The notes beneath the pieces were generated by a model that did no database searches, had not been told where the DNA came from, and saw only the letters and a list, made by a program, of their open reading frames with translations. The position numbers and the translations under genes are program-made. From Clavulina sp. PMI_390 (Eukaryota; Basidiomycota; Agaricomycetes; Cantharellales; Hydnaceae): a stretch of DNA of 64,000 nucleotides. Of this stretch, positions 35,766-46,898 are shown piece by piece. The stretch is from the NCBI GenBank assembly GCA_015039315.1, contig WIDE01000055.1:4621-68620 (forward strand), given 5' to 3'. Within the stretch, counting starts at the first letter, position 1; every line of letters starts with the position of its first letter.

Positions 35766-37629
35766 ATGGCCGCTCTATCTCTGATTCGAGCGACTGCGCT
35801 ACTTGCCGCCTTTTCGCTGTTGCCACCAATGATGGCCAACCCTCTGCCTTCCTACTTCAATGCTACTGGACAGGAGCCACCTCGTATTGGCAAAAAATGC
35901 ACGGGTACGATCAATTCTGCTGCTTCCGTCGCAGCGGCCGTGGAATGCACAACAATCGTCATTGGTAAGTGCATCACCTTCGAGCATTGGAGGTACCATT
36001 GGGTTTACAATTTTCTGCACTGGTCCCGGCGACCCCGTGCAGAGGCATTCACGATGACCGCAGGCAGTAAGTTGAGGCAGCTGCACAATCGGCTATTCGA
36101 ATATGAATATAACCTTCTCAGCTACCCTCACGATCTCTGCTCCTACCGGAGCCACAATCACCATGCAAGGGAGTATCACCTTCCCTTACTATGTAAGCTG
36201 ACCAGCACTTCTGTCCCGATTCCTCACTCAAATTGTATCGGCCGTTCATAGCAATGGGCAGGCCCTCTCATGGTGGTGAAAGGCACTTCTATCACCTTTG
36301 ATGGTGGAGGCTATCAACTCATCGGAAATGGTTTATCGTACTGGGTGAGTACTCATATGTTGATGGATCTCTCTGTTCTCTCTGTTACTTTTCCCACTGC
36401 TCATAAAATGGAATAGGACGGACTGGGGGGTAGTGGTGGAAAGACTAAGCCTGCGCCCATGTTGGTGCTTGATAACAGCGGGACATTCAAGAATGTCAAC
36501 CTTCTCAACGCGCCAATGCGAGGTGTCGCTATTAATGGTGCCTCGCTTGTTGTTTCGAATGTTAACGTTGATAACAGTATGTGTCATAACCAGATAATTT
36601 GATCACGCGCGCCTTATTAAAAGGGCTTTATCTCTAGGCGCGGGCGATGCTGCTGGTCTGGGTGCTAACACAGATGGCTTCGATGTGGCTAGTAGCGGGC
36701 CACTGACTATTGAGAACAGTAGCGTTCATACTCAGGTTCGTTTTGCCTGGCGCTCGTTGATCGTCACATGCTTAGACTACTATTTGTCTGAGTATAGGAT
36801 GACTGCTTGGCCATCAACGGTGGTAACGCCATTACATTCACCGTATAGTTCCTTCCTAGTCCTTTGCCATTCCCAGTTGGACACTGACGAGACGATTCCA
36901 GGGAAACACATGCGCTGGCCCCAATCATGGTATCTCGATCGGTAGCGTCAACAGCGGCACGACTGTTAGCAATATAGTCATTTCAAATAACAAGATGACT
37001 GCTGGGGGCAATGGGTTCCGCATCAAAACCGTTGCCACTGCTACGAATGCTTACGTCACTGGGGTAACCTATAGGTTCGTATTCAAGCCATTTCTTTCAT
37101 CCTTTCGTCCTCCCATCGTCTCCAGTCACTCGACGTGGTTGTCGGCTGATGCATGGCATCATTATTTTATAGCGGCAATACCCTCTCTGGCATCACGGGT
37201 TATGGCGTTCTTATCGATGAGAGCTATCCCTCCGTTCTTGGCACACCTGGCACTGGTGTGATCATCTCTGGCATCTCGTTCACCGGCACCAACACAATCG
37301 CTGTTACGTCGACTGCAAAACGTCTCGAAATCAACTGTGGCTCGACGACCTCGTGCCCTGGGTAAGTCATCAGGGCCCATATTCTCTCAGGCTATGATAT
37401 AGGGAATGTGTGAGAGGCCAGATAGCGAATGCAATTACTGAAGCTCTCCTGTCTTTGATCCAGGACCTGGAATCTTGCCGGCTTAGACATCACGGGTGGC
37501 TCTGCTGGTGCAATCAAGAACGCAGTAGTACGTCTCCCTGAATACTTGCTATGCTGGTTGATGCTCTGGTCCAGTCTAATCATTTGACCCCAAACACCAT
37601 CTTGATAGGTATCGGGTGGCACTTATTAA
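35766..37629 (+). CDS. Secreted GH28 endo-polygalacturonase, copy 3
   Basis: Eleven exons (35766..35964, 36043..36066, 36122..36192, 36252..36344, 36417..36576, 36638..36735, 36798..36842, 36902..37074, 37173..37361, 37464..37527, 37609..37629) give 378 aa, again with exon lengths equal to copies 1 and 2. The signal peptide (ALLAAFSLLPPMMA) and all catalytic residues (NTD 193-195, DD 216-217, H239, RIK 270-272) are kept. One local difference near the active site is DDCLAINGGN where copies 1 and 2 have DDCLAINRGN. In GH28 enzymes, neighbours of the catalytic Asp pair can affect substrate handling, so this copy may differ in specificity or processivity; that is inference. It is followed by nearly 1.9 kb without a gene. 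Confidence 0.92.
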
Positions 37630-39517
37630 ACCATACTCACCGATGGAGACGCGCTTACCTCCATTTGGAAACGATATCACCTCGTCTTCAAGATAGTTGA
37701 CTTCTGCGCCAAACTATTCTTGTTTCGTTTGCTCAAGCATCCTGGCTCTGCAAAAAATTCGCTGGTTCAGACATGGCCATGCTTAAGGCCTCTTTGGATT
37801 GGTCACGATGACAGAATCAGCAACCTTCTCCTTTCCTAAAAGACTAAGTTTGTCACAAGCTCGCGGAAATTCTCGGAGAGTGACTGCCTAAGGATTTGAG
37901 AAGCCAATCTCAACATCAGGACCTGTGCTGAGCAAGTTCATCACCTAAGTAGCTGAGGAGGCACAAAGACCAATGCGCCAGATGCAAGATACCGAAATCA
38001 GTCACTTCCCCGAAGAACCACATTTGCCTCTCCAAAAACTCGAGCTTTATCCCAGTTGCCTCAGGGGGAAGATAATATTTTATTCATTTCTTTTTCTATG
38101 TGGATAGATATCTCCAACGATTTTTGACCTTCATATTCGAAGGCCGATCGCTCAGAAGCGTGCCAACTTGTTTGACTTTCTCTAGCTTTATGCTCATACC
38201 AGCTCTTGACTGGTGCGGTGCCACGCACGACCCCCAGCCCCTACAACACCGGAACCACGAACCAGCTAACGAGGTCAAAAAAGAACAAAAAAGTGTACAC
38301 CCTCCCTGGCACTCGGTGAAGCGGTAACATTGAAGTTTGCATCTTGAGCATCTTGAGTCGACTAATCGAGCGAGGAAATCCCGCAGCGAACGCAAGCCAT
38401 CTCAACCTCAGTTATATCATCAATTGCAGCCTGAACCCCTCGCAAACACAGCGGGATCGATAAACCCGCTTCCATCTAGTAGTGTGCGGTACGGATCTCC
38501 AAAGCAGAGGCTTCAAGTGAGAAAAAGGGGCGTCATGTCAAAGCAGGGTGTCCTTCATGTCCTTAGCTGTCTGCGCAACGATGGACGTGCCACTAATGAC
38601 AAGTCGCTTCACAATGAACCATAAGATGTTTACGATGATGCTTACAATCTCGGCTTGTGCTATCATAACCGAATCTGGACACGAGGAATATCTCAAGGAA
38701 AGATGTGATCCCTTAGTTGATCGATTCTACTACAGACTAAGGGGTCGGCTCCCCACAATAATCTCAGCTCATGTAGACTCGAAGACCGCTGTTAGGAACC
38801 GGCCCATTTCCAGCTGAGTATCCTCCCTCTTTACGTAATATCACGACGGAAAAGCCCAAGCGGTCGCAATGCATATGGAGGAAAGAGGGTGATGGCTCGA
38901 GCCCCCCAGTCCCCTCAACCCGAACTCGGGCAGTGACGTCACAAGTGCCACTGGAGGATAGCTGGTGGGGATATGCGCAGATGCAGCAATATCTGGCATG
39001 TTTTTCCGATTCTTCATCGAAGCGACGACACGAGGTTTATATACGCCTAGCGCACAAATAATATACTGAACAGTGCCACAGTTGGCAAACCAATCCAATA
39101 ATTGAATCTGGCAAGCAGCCTAGAAAATAACGTGTTATCAAAAGGGCCGTAATAAAGGAAGTAAAGAGACAATCGATGATTATCCTGCACATACGAAGTT
39201 ACGAAAAATACGAGGGGCGACGAAGAAGTCGTGCTTGGCTCTATTATGATCGAGGCGGGGTTGCAAAATTTGCTTGCGGCTACTTGATGACCTAGCCTTG
39301 TGGCACGACCTCTCATCAGCACGTCCAAAAATAAGTCATTTGCATCCACTGTGGCATTTCCGCCAACTCCTCTACCATCCTCTAGCATAAATCAATAAAT
39401 CGGATCTACCCTTGTGCTTCTAGTGCGCCAAATCCTTCACTAAACTTTCGATAAGATCTCCACATGTTCTAATGATAACCCTATGACAATGTGGCAGCTT
39501 GATCAGCCGTCACTTTC
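37630..39517. other. Intergenic downstream of polygalacturonase cluster
   Basis: About 1.9 kb, AT-richer than the genes, with short ORFs in all frames and none with recognisable content. No transposon ends were found. Confidence 0.4.
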
Positions 39518-40093
39518 ATGGGTGCTCCAGACTCCATTAATACAACCTTCCCTTCCACAACTCCCCACCTAAATTCTTACGGGCTGTCCATCGTGTCAAC
39601 ACCGCAAGATGGGAGAGGTGTCTATGCCAACTCTCCCATACCTGCAGGAACGCTGATCGAAGTATCCCCGGTGCTTATATTCCATAGAGAGGAATATACT
39701 ACCCATGGTCAGCACACGCTCCTCGATTCCTACACCTTCATCTGGCGGGACCAAAGAAAAGGTGGTGAGAAGGCCTGGGCCCTAGCCCTTGGACTAGGTA
39801 TTGACATTCTCCTCTCTCCTTGCGGGTTGGATCCGAACTGATATCGTGCCCCATAATACTCAGGGTCCCTGTTTAACCACTCAGCAACTCCTAATGTCTC
39901 ATACATTCGTGACTATGCCACCATGTCGATCCGGTACACAACAAGTCGCTCAATCACGCCTGGGGAACAACTGTTTATTTCCTATGGCAGAGAAGAAGAC
40001 CTTTGGTGGAATAAGGACTCTGATAGGCCACCTCCGGTCGCGGAGGATGAGCCGGATGCATGGAGTATGATGCTTGGCATGAGTATGGATTGA
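39518..40093 (+). CDS. Very small SET-domain protein
   Basis: Two exons (39518..39797 and 39864..40093) join in phase to give 169 aa. SET motifs appear in order: GRGVYANSPIPAGTLIE (first SET strand block), the SAM/substrate-pocket signature SLFNHSATPNVSYI (formed across the splice), and PGEQLFISYG at the C-terminal pseudoknot, followed by a short acidic tail. SET proteins transfer methyl groups from S-adenosylmethionine to lysine. The whole protein is little more than a bare SET domain, without pre-SET, post-SET cysteines or other modules. In size and order it resembles the compact fission-yeast Set7 type. Histone versus non-histone substrate cannot be read from the sequence. It is flanked by accessory genes rather than by chromatin genes. 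Confidence 0.82.
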
Positions 40094-40460
40094 AAAGCCC
40101 CTAATACACTTATAGAGGCTCACTAGGACGGAAGGGAATAGAGTATGCTCGGGATAGTGGAAAGTAAAGGAATTTTGGTTAAGAAATAGACCATATCCTG
40201 GGGCATCCCTGCAGCCGTCTCAAGCTATCATGATACATCATGTAGATATGGGTAGAGAACTGAAGGCATAAGTGGGGTTACACAAGGGCTGAATATGCAG
40301 TGCCGCGCTTGGCACTGAAACTCCACGATGACAGCACGGGGGTATTAGATGCGATCAACCCTGGTAATATTAATAATATTAATCTCAAGTCATCCAGTTA
40401 TGATCGAGTAATCCTCGCGCGTAAGATGTTGGATTAGCTAATCACATAGGCATCATTGTG

Positions 40461-40478
40461 GCTAGCTAGCTAGCTAGG
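40461..40478 (+). repeat. Short GCTA tandem repeat
   Basis: Four and a half GCTA units stand in a row just beyond the end of the decayed regulator gene. It is a simple microsatellite with no clear role. Confidence 0.8.
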
Positions 40479-40494
40479 ACTTATAGACAATCTA

Positions 40495-41310
40495 ATTAAA
40501 ACGCTCAACGGGTGGTCAGCAATCAAAATCTAGTGTGCCAGCTAAACTCGTTCAAGACCCTCCAGCTCAGTTAATGGAGGAGGTAGTGAAGCCGGTCAGG
40601 CTTATAACCAAGTCCATATTCCGGATTATGAATGGAAATGAGACTTCAAACCGCCGCCGGATTAATGGAGGAGTGATAGCCGCAGAGCTCTCTTTGATCC
40701 ATGATTAGCGAACATGAGAGCTTCGTCAAGGAACGGCAAGTACGTTTAGCGAAACAGGTTTCCATATTGGCCCATCAGCCTCCTATGATACTGCATGCTG
40801 CGAGGTGGCAATTATTTCTCGGATAGGAGTGGATGGTCGCTAGGTGTGGCTAGGGTAGGGGAGGAGGGCGTAACAAATTGAGACGAGGCAGACAAGTGGA
40901 AGTGTGAGTGATATGATAGGTATAGAAATAGAAATAGCCCCACCGGACGATATAACCGCTTCGAAAGTGGTCGAGATTCAAGAACGATACCGCTTACAAC
41001 TATAACGACATTGTGTTGGTATTGGGAGCTCCTCTCCCTCTCACGTATTGGCAAGACCCCGGGGTTTGTGCCCGGCCGATCTTCTGATATTGAGGGTATT
41101 CACCTCGTGTGGATTTTGCAAAAGTACCCTCTCAGATCCCAAAATCTTGATCAATTGATGTGTGTCAGTAGGCTTCCAGCGGTCAGAGCATATATAGAGA
41201 TTGAGATTGAGGGGAAGTGGTGCTTTGTGAAATGACCATATCTGCTTGATCTGTTCTTGAAATCCTGGCGAATGGAGACAAAGACTGTGTTTCAAGAAAA
41301 GCAGCACACA
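40495..41310 (-). pseudogene. Decayed copy of the Zn2Cys6 regulator family
   Basis: On the minus strand this region aligns by eye with the middle of the two Zn2Cys6 genes at 43.7-49.0 kb. The stretch at 41307..41041 corresponds to the post-zinc-cluster linker (LLFLKHSLCLHSPG...IWSFHKAPL...LYICSD matches LLSSRYNLSITSAG...MGTFHEQAPL...IYICSE). Next comes a match to GEELP and LFLPYRSHF. The stretch to about 40495 then matches the start of the fungal-specific regulatory domain at DNA level (for example CTCGCAGCATGCAGTATCAT and GACGAAGCTCTCATGTTCGC). Frames are broken by several indels and stops, the zinc cluster is missing, and the 3' half is absent. It is a truncated, old pseudogene of this family. 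Confidence 0.7.
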
Positions 41311-41639
41311 GCTGCTAGCCTATTTTCACTTGATACACGGCTCAACAGTGAGCTTGACCATTCTCATTCTTCAATATAGCCTGTCATCCGTACCTTCATT
41401 GCGTCCAGCCAAGAGAGTATGAATATATTGAGCTATACTAGACGAAAGCAACGTGAACCACAGGCAAATGGATAGTAGCAAGGCGGGATAGTGTAGAGTG
41501 ACGGGGCTGGAGCAAAATAGTGATATGCAATTCAAGATTGGGGAAAACAAGATAGCTGTGGGGCCGATGAAAAAGTTGATGATAAAGGCTGGGAGACAAG
41601 ATCTGAGGCAAGCAGAGAAGGGCCGTATCGGGAATTGGT
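41311..41639. other. Intergenic
   Basis: About 330 bp between the decayed regulator and the next minus-strand gene end. Nothing supported. Confidence 0.4.
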
Positions 41640-43041
41640 TTACATGCGTAATGGGCTTGGTCCAACCTTGGCCTTGCGAGTTTTAGTTTGTGAAGGTCCC
41701 GCACGGTTGCCTCCTTTGGTTCTGGGACGCAACGCTTCCCCCCGTTCAATTTGTTGCCGACGGGGTTTCTTTTTCTTGGAATGACGCGCAGGATTATTGT
41801 TCTCCATCCCTGAGTCATCAACATCATCAGGCGCAGCGAACAGCTGCTTACCCCCAAGTTTGTCCTTTGTGGCCGGAATCTTACTGTTAAGCTCTTTCAC
41901 TAATGGGTGATCCTCCCAAATGGTCCATCGATATTCATACCATCTGTAGTGCTGCTTATTGAGGATGTTTATGGCAGCGCTACTCTAGCAGAAAGACCCA
42001 TGAATCAACAAATTGGTGCAGGAGGAAGGAGGTCAATTAAGATGTCATATCATGCATTATAAGAGGAAGACTGACTTGTTCTTCCCAATCCTCCCGAGTC
42101 AAAGGACGACCAAGCCACCCTATAGTAAATTCCCGGAATACAAGCGCAACATCAAGGGCTCCATCCTTGTCGCGATCTTGGAGGCCAAACTGTGGCCCAA
42201 GGGCTGCCGAATCCCCTTCTAACAGTAAGAGGAATTTTTCCACAGTGTTGATCCCCCTGAGATCAACTTGTCGTCCATTGTCCTTTCCAGGACGGATATG
42301 GTCTTCACTTGGATCTTCTAACTTTGCCTTGTTCTCAACAATAAATCCAAGCATAGCCGCAACGGCGTACGGCAATGCATACTCCGCCCAGCGTGAGCAG
42401 AAGTCTGGGTCTGGATATGGGGACACCAGAACAACCCAGGATTCTTCCACCTCAATCCATAAGCGAAACTCGTCAAACTGGAATATGTCAGCAGGCCCCA
42501 TAGTTGCCCGCATGCTTGGCTCGTGTTTGGGCTGCACTGCCGGCTTCTCAGCTGAACCAGCCGGAATTTCGTGCTCCTTGAGCCCGCGCTGAAAGGTTGC
42601 CGCTATAAAGAGGTTATATGGTTTTCTGTCTTTTTTGATCACGCCGTCGTTTGTTCGGCCAAGATCTCGGCCCAGAACATCCAGAGCATCAAAGTGGAAA
42701 GAGTTGGCAGGAGCGCAGTCCTCATCACAAACAATAATAAAGTCTGTGGCATGACGATGAGGAAGACCAGGGTCTCGAGACTTGATCTCATCTGTCTCGA
42801 AGAGCAAGTCCCGAAACTCCTCTGCAGGACGCTGCGGGTACGCTCTGCTGAACGGAACGGGGATAGCACCCGCCGCGGGAGGGGGAGTACGGCCCAGGGG
42901 AGTGAGAGTGCGGTTGTAAATACGTTCCTTCACCTAATTATTCACGCAAAAAGAATACATGATGATACAAGTCAGTCTATATTAGACACGGCGAGAATGG
43001 GTTGCAGCGAGTACCAAGTTTGCCGGCAAACGAGACGACAT
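41640..43041 (-). CDS. Unknown protein with basic C-terminal tail
   Basis: Three exons are proposed (43041..43015, 42933..42076, 41984..41640), giving 409 aa. The exon 2 to 3 junction (GTCAGT donor, CTAG acceptor) is well supported because it turns two separate ORFs into one: WEEQ joins SSAAINILNKQHYRWYEY. I do not recognise the family. The middle part (about 150-290) looks globular, with many aromatic residues. The C-terminus is strongly basic (KKKKPRRQQIERGE) and would suit nuclear import or nucleic-acid binding. The first exon is less sure: the body ORF opens at a GTG, and the nine-codon ATG exon is chosen because it alone splices in phase. The other frame of the same stretch reads HAIWDIRSPDVVSFAGKL, which looks more protein-like but does not join in frame. 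Confidence 0.6.
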
Positions 43042-43747
43042 CAGGACTCCGAATATCCCAGATTGCGTGCTTGAGATTTACACAGATTAGCGCCCTAGAC
43101 TAGAGATGTCGGCAACGAGAGCCTTTAACCTCAACAGTGGAGAGGCGCTTGGACGAGATAAATTTCAAATGAACGAATAACAGTGAACAACAGTGATTTT
43201 GCTAACTCCGAGAGCGAGCTTAAGTATAAATCCAAAATTAAGACCCACAGATCGCCGTGTAATCAGTATGGTATGTGAGAGAGACTAAATATTGCAGTGC
43301 GGAGGATGTACCACAGGTTACCCGTCCCGTCTCCGCGACTGATTCAATTTTTGGATATGCTGACAGTTAACCAGAAACCAAGCTCGGAATAGTATATGAT
43401 AAGTGCAGCCAGAAGTGATCGAAGAATCACATCACAGGCTACGATCTTAACTTTTATGTGTCTTGCAGCGTTCTCAAGAGCCCGTGGGCGACGCGGAGGC
43501 CGCAGCAGACGAGTTGTTTGGAAAACACTCACCAAAGGGTTTGCGATCCTTTGATCACTACAGGCCCAACTTTCGGATGAGTTATAAAATTTTCACGACA
43601 CCACGGTGTTATTTGACCGGGAACCTACAGAATATCCGGAATATCGGCCATATCTATGGACATGGTAGTTGGATAGCTCTAAAGGAATCACCCGGGTTAA
43701 AGACTCCAAGACAAACGACTAGGACAAATAGTAGCGGAATATGTAGA
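43042..43747. other. Intergenic
   Basis: About 0.7 kb holding the promoter of the unknown minus-strand gene and the 3' flank of the frameshifted regulator. No gene seen. Confidence 0.4.
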
Positions 43748-45835
43748 TTAGAGTTTCAAGGATTCCATAGCGGAATTGAGTGTGTCTTTGATAAGCTCAG
43801 GAGAGTCCTCTGACAAAGCAATGAGAACGGGCATTGATACCATTAGTTCCAAGGCAAATCGTGGAGCTTGACTACTCACTCCATGCTGGGTATACGGTCG
43901 TCATGCCAGTAAGGAAGTCAAGAAGAACTTCGATGGAATGACAATACTCGGTGGAAATCGTCGGGTTTTCTTCAGCGTCAAATCTCTTCAGTTCGTGAGC
44001 GAAGATCCGAATAGCATTCATCATGTGAGTCTAGCATTGTATCGGGCCGTGTTAGACTGGGCCATCCAAGCAAAGGAAAATCGCACTAACCATTGGCATG
44101 AGAGAGGCCTGGAGATTGTAGAGATGTTTGTGCACTCGAAGCTGTTTGCATATATCCACCAGCTTTTGCACAGCGCGAAGCATCTCACTTCTCGCGTTTT
44201 GCATCTTTCCCAGCATAGAGACTGTAAAGAATAGTTGAGCTCCCGTATAGCGTTGCATGAGAGAGAAGGACATCAGAGTTCGAGTTAGCGATCGCGTCTG
44301 AGAGAGAAGGAATTCTAGCATCATGGAAGCGAATGAAGGACTGGAGGAGCTGGAAGAAAGTTTCGTGTCCGATTGGTCGACTCTCTGGGTTATTGAGACT
44401 AAAATTAGGAATTCAGTAATGAGGAGATAGAGAAAGCCCACATACTGTGAAAAGAGAGGGCAAAAACAGTCACTTCGACGAAAAGATGCGTGACAGGTAT
44501 GTTCCGGTGCACATCCGACTGCCAGATCTTTGACACCTCTTCATCTCTCGCCATTGGCATCTAACAGTGGTTACACCCATTAGTTAGGAATTAATCATAA
44601 GGTAGAATAGAAGCTTACCTTAAACCAAGGGTAGGTGATTTCAAAATTGTCCATTGAGGGTATCCACCGTCCATCACAGGTGAAACTTGTGGGCAAACCA
44701 GTCAACACGCTCAAGGAGTGGTCGGCAATGAATACTGAGTGCCCCAGCCAGATTCGTTCGAGCGCTTCGGTCTCAGTGACGGGAGGTGGTAATAAGAACT
44801 GGTCTGGCCGATAGTCTGGTTCGGATTCTGGATTATGACAAGACAGGAGCCCGCATGCTACCGCTAGATGGCTCGCTGGAGAAATAATCGCGTAACCCTC
44901 ATCGACTCTCCGCGCTCTGACGAGATAGGAAGCGAAAAGAGCGCTGGTCCAAAGAAATTGGGTGATGTGCTCTTGGTTAGCAAACATAAGAGCTTCGTCG
45001 AGGAAGCGGCGAGTACGTTCGGCGAAATAGGTCTCTAAATCGGCCCATCGGCCTCCGATAATGCTGCATGCAGCGAGATGACAAGCATTGCGTAAGCAAG
45101 GATGGATGGATTCTGGGTGTGATTCGGGCAGGCAAAGTCGGCGGAGGAAGTTGGGGAGGGGAACGCAAAAGTTGAAGTGTGAGCGATATGGTAAAAATAA
45201 ACCAATGCTATGAAAGACTGGCTTAGACAGCAGTTACGTTCGAAGGGCGATATAACGTACAGGTAGAGTGACATTGAGAGTGGGAGTTCTTCTCCTCTCA
45301 CCCATCGAAAAGAGTCTAGAGTATGCTCTGCCACCGATCGCTTAATGTCATGAGTATCGCCCTCCTCTGGGTATTTCGCGCCCACTTTGTCACTGCCCCA
45401 GGGCCTCGAAGCGAGTGCATCAAGCTTTCCGTCCTCAGAGCAGATGTATATTGGGATCGAAGCCTCAAGAAGAGGCGCCTGCTCATGAAACGTTCCCATC
45501 CGTTTGATTCGCTCTCGAAGCCCTGCCGAGGTTATAGAGAGATTGTATCTCGAGGAAAGTAGCACTCGATTTGTGGTCACCTCCAGTTCTAATAATCGAG
45601 CTTGTAACAAATTTGCTGTATGGCTCTCAGGTAGCTCATCAGGATAAACGCATTGTTGTTTAAGACGGCTGCATCGATAGCAAGTTGGTTTGGAGCCAGA
45701 GCACCTCTATCATATGGATTGTATGAGCGAGATACGAACATAGAACATGCGATGTGTGGCATGCTAAGCGCGCACTGATTTGAGCTTACGACAACGGAGA
45801 CATGCTGTTCCAGGGGCAAGGATGATGCCAGTCAT
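43748..45835 (-). pseudogene. Zn2Cys6 transcription factor, copy A, frameshifted
   Basis: Seven exons can be placed by comparison with copy B (45835..45776, 45706..45261, 45207..44619, 44560..44446, 44384..44091, 44030..43880, 43809..43748). The zinc cluster has C12, C15, C22, C29, C32 and C39 (C-x2-C-x6-C-x6-C-x2-C-x6-C) and is split by intron 1. The rest matches the fungal-specific regulatory domain. The summed exon length is 1717 nt, one more than a multiple of three. The extra base lies in exon 5 in an A4 run (plus-strand TTTT at 44197..44200), where copy B reads GKDARARSEML. In copy A the frame meets TGA six codons after the GKDA start, removing about the last 105 residues. All other splice sites are intact, so the lesion is recent, or it is a sequencing error in a homopolymer. 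Confidence 0.75.
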
Positions 45836-46898
45836 CCTGGAAGAAATGCGAGCTGAAGGTTTGACAGCGAGTTTGAGCGAGCTCACTCTGGAGGTAGTAT
45901 GTGGCCTTTGCTGAACGACGTCGTCGTCGTTAAGCCAACCGGGCGTGCGGAGTCCGTGGCCGCGTCGTTGCGGAGGAGGCGGTCGGCTATCCCCAGGGCT
46001 TGTGTCACGCCACTCAGGCGCTTGTATTTGATGGCTTGGGAGGAACTCTCAGGAGTGAGCGGAACGAAAACATCCGGTGCTTCAAAGTGGGCTTGGAGCG
46101 CCCGTTAACCTCAACACAACCAGGTAGCGGTTTAACTTCCGCTCTATTGTGACATGTGTCAGCAAGTCTTCTATGAGCATAGTGGATGTAAGTGAATCAA
46201 TGCAATCGCAAAATGCGCAGTCGGCGTATATAAAAATGAGAATGTGATGACCATTGACAGGATAGACTTGGCGCAGCAATCTGGTGCACATATGGGCGGC
46301 GTGAGACAGTTTTGACGGTGCATGTATTACGACGTATCCAAAACTTTTCAATCTGCGTATCCTGGAGTCTGTCCGGTGTGCTTGAGGCCGGTCGAACCAA
46401 GTAATCAATAGGAGCACCTGCTCATTCAAGATGAAAGCCACTAGTATGCTGGCGTAGTACAGTCGGTCCAATAGATCTACGGCCTCCCGCGGATCTCGGG
46501 GCTGGAGCCGCCCTACCCATGGTGCCTTGAAGATTTGTACACCATCGCTACCCATAGCTCGAAAGGGTTTAACATTTCCGCTAGTGTTGGCTTGTCAAGG
46601 GACAATGGTTGTAGGCGTCCCGAAAGTAGGGAGATCACGTTTCGAGAACGATGGTCAAAGCGACGTCGCATGCTCTGACGGACAGTGGGGGTCTGCATGT
46701 GACGGCGGTATGCCAGTTGTGCGGTCTCGCGATTTGCTGGGAGGACCGAGTGTGAGAGTGGGCTCGACAGCAATGTGAGAGTCGTGAAGGCTGATCCAGG
46801 GTAATTTAGAGAATAATCAGCGAGCAGTGAGAAAATCAGATCGCACCTGGAACATCAGAAGGCAATGCGCACGAGCCAACAACAGTGTAGCCCACACG
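45836..46898. other. Intergenic between the two Zn2Cys6 genes
   Basis: About 1.06 kb. A minus-strand ORF of 157 codons (46555..46082) and an overlapping one (46773..46513) have no recognised domain. I do not call a gene, though a small unknown gene is possible. Confidence 0.35.

Noticed and set aside
43975..43990. Apparent second frameshift in regulator copy A exon 6
   Set aside because: On recount the exon is 151 nt, equal to copy B, and reads in frame (KRFDAEENPTIS). Only the exon 5 insertion remains.
46082..46555. Minus-strand ORF of 157 codons between the two Zn2Cys6 genes
   Set aside because: No recognisable domain, no supporting splice extension and no similarity to neighbours. Kept only as a remark.
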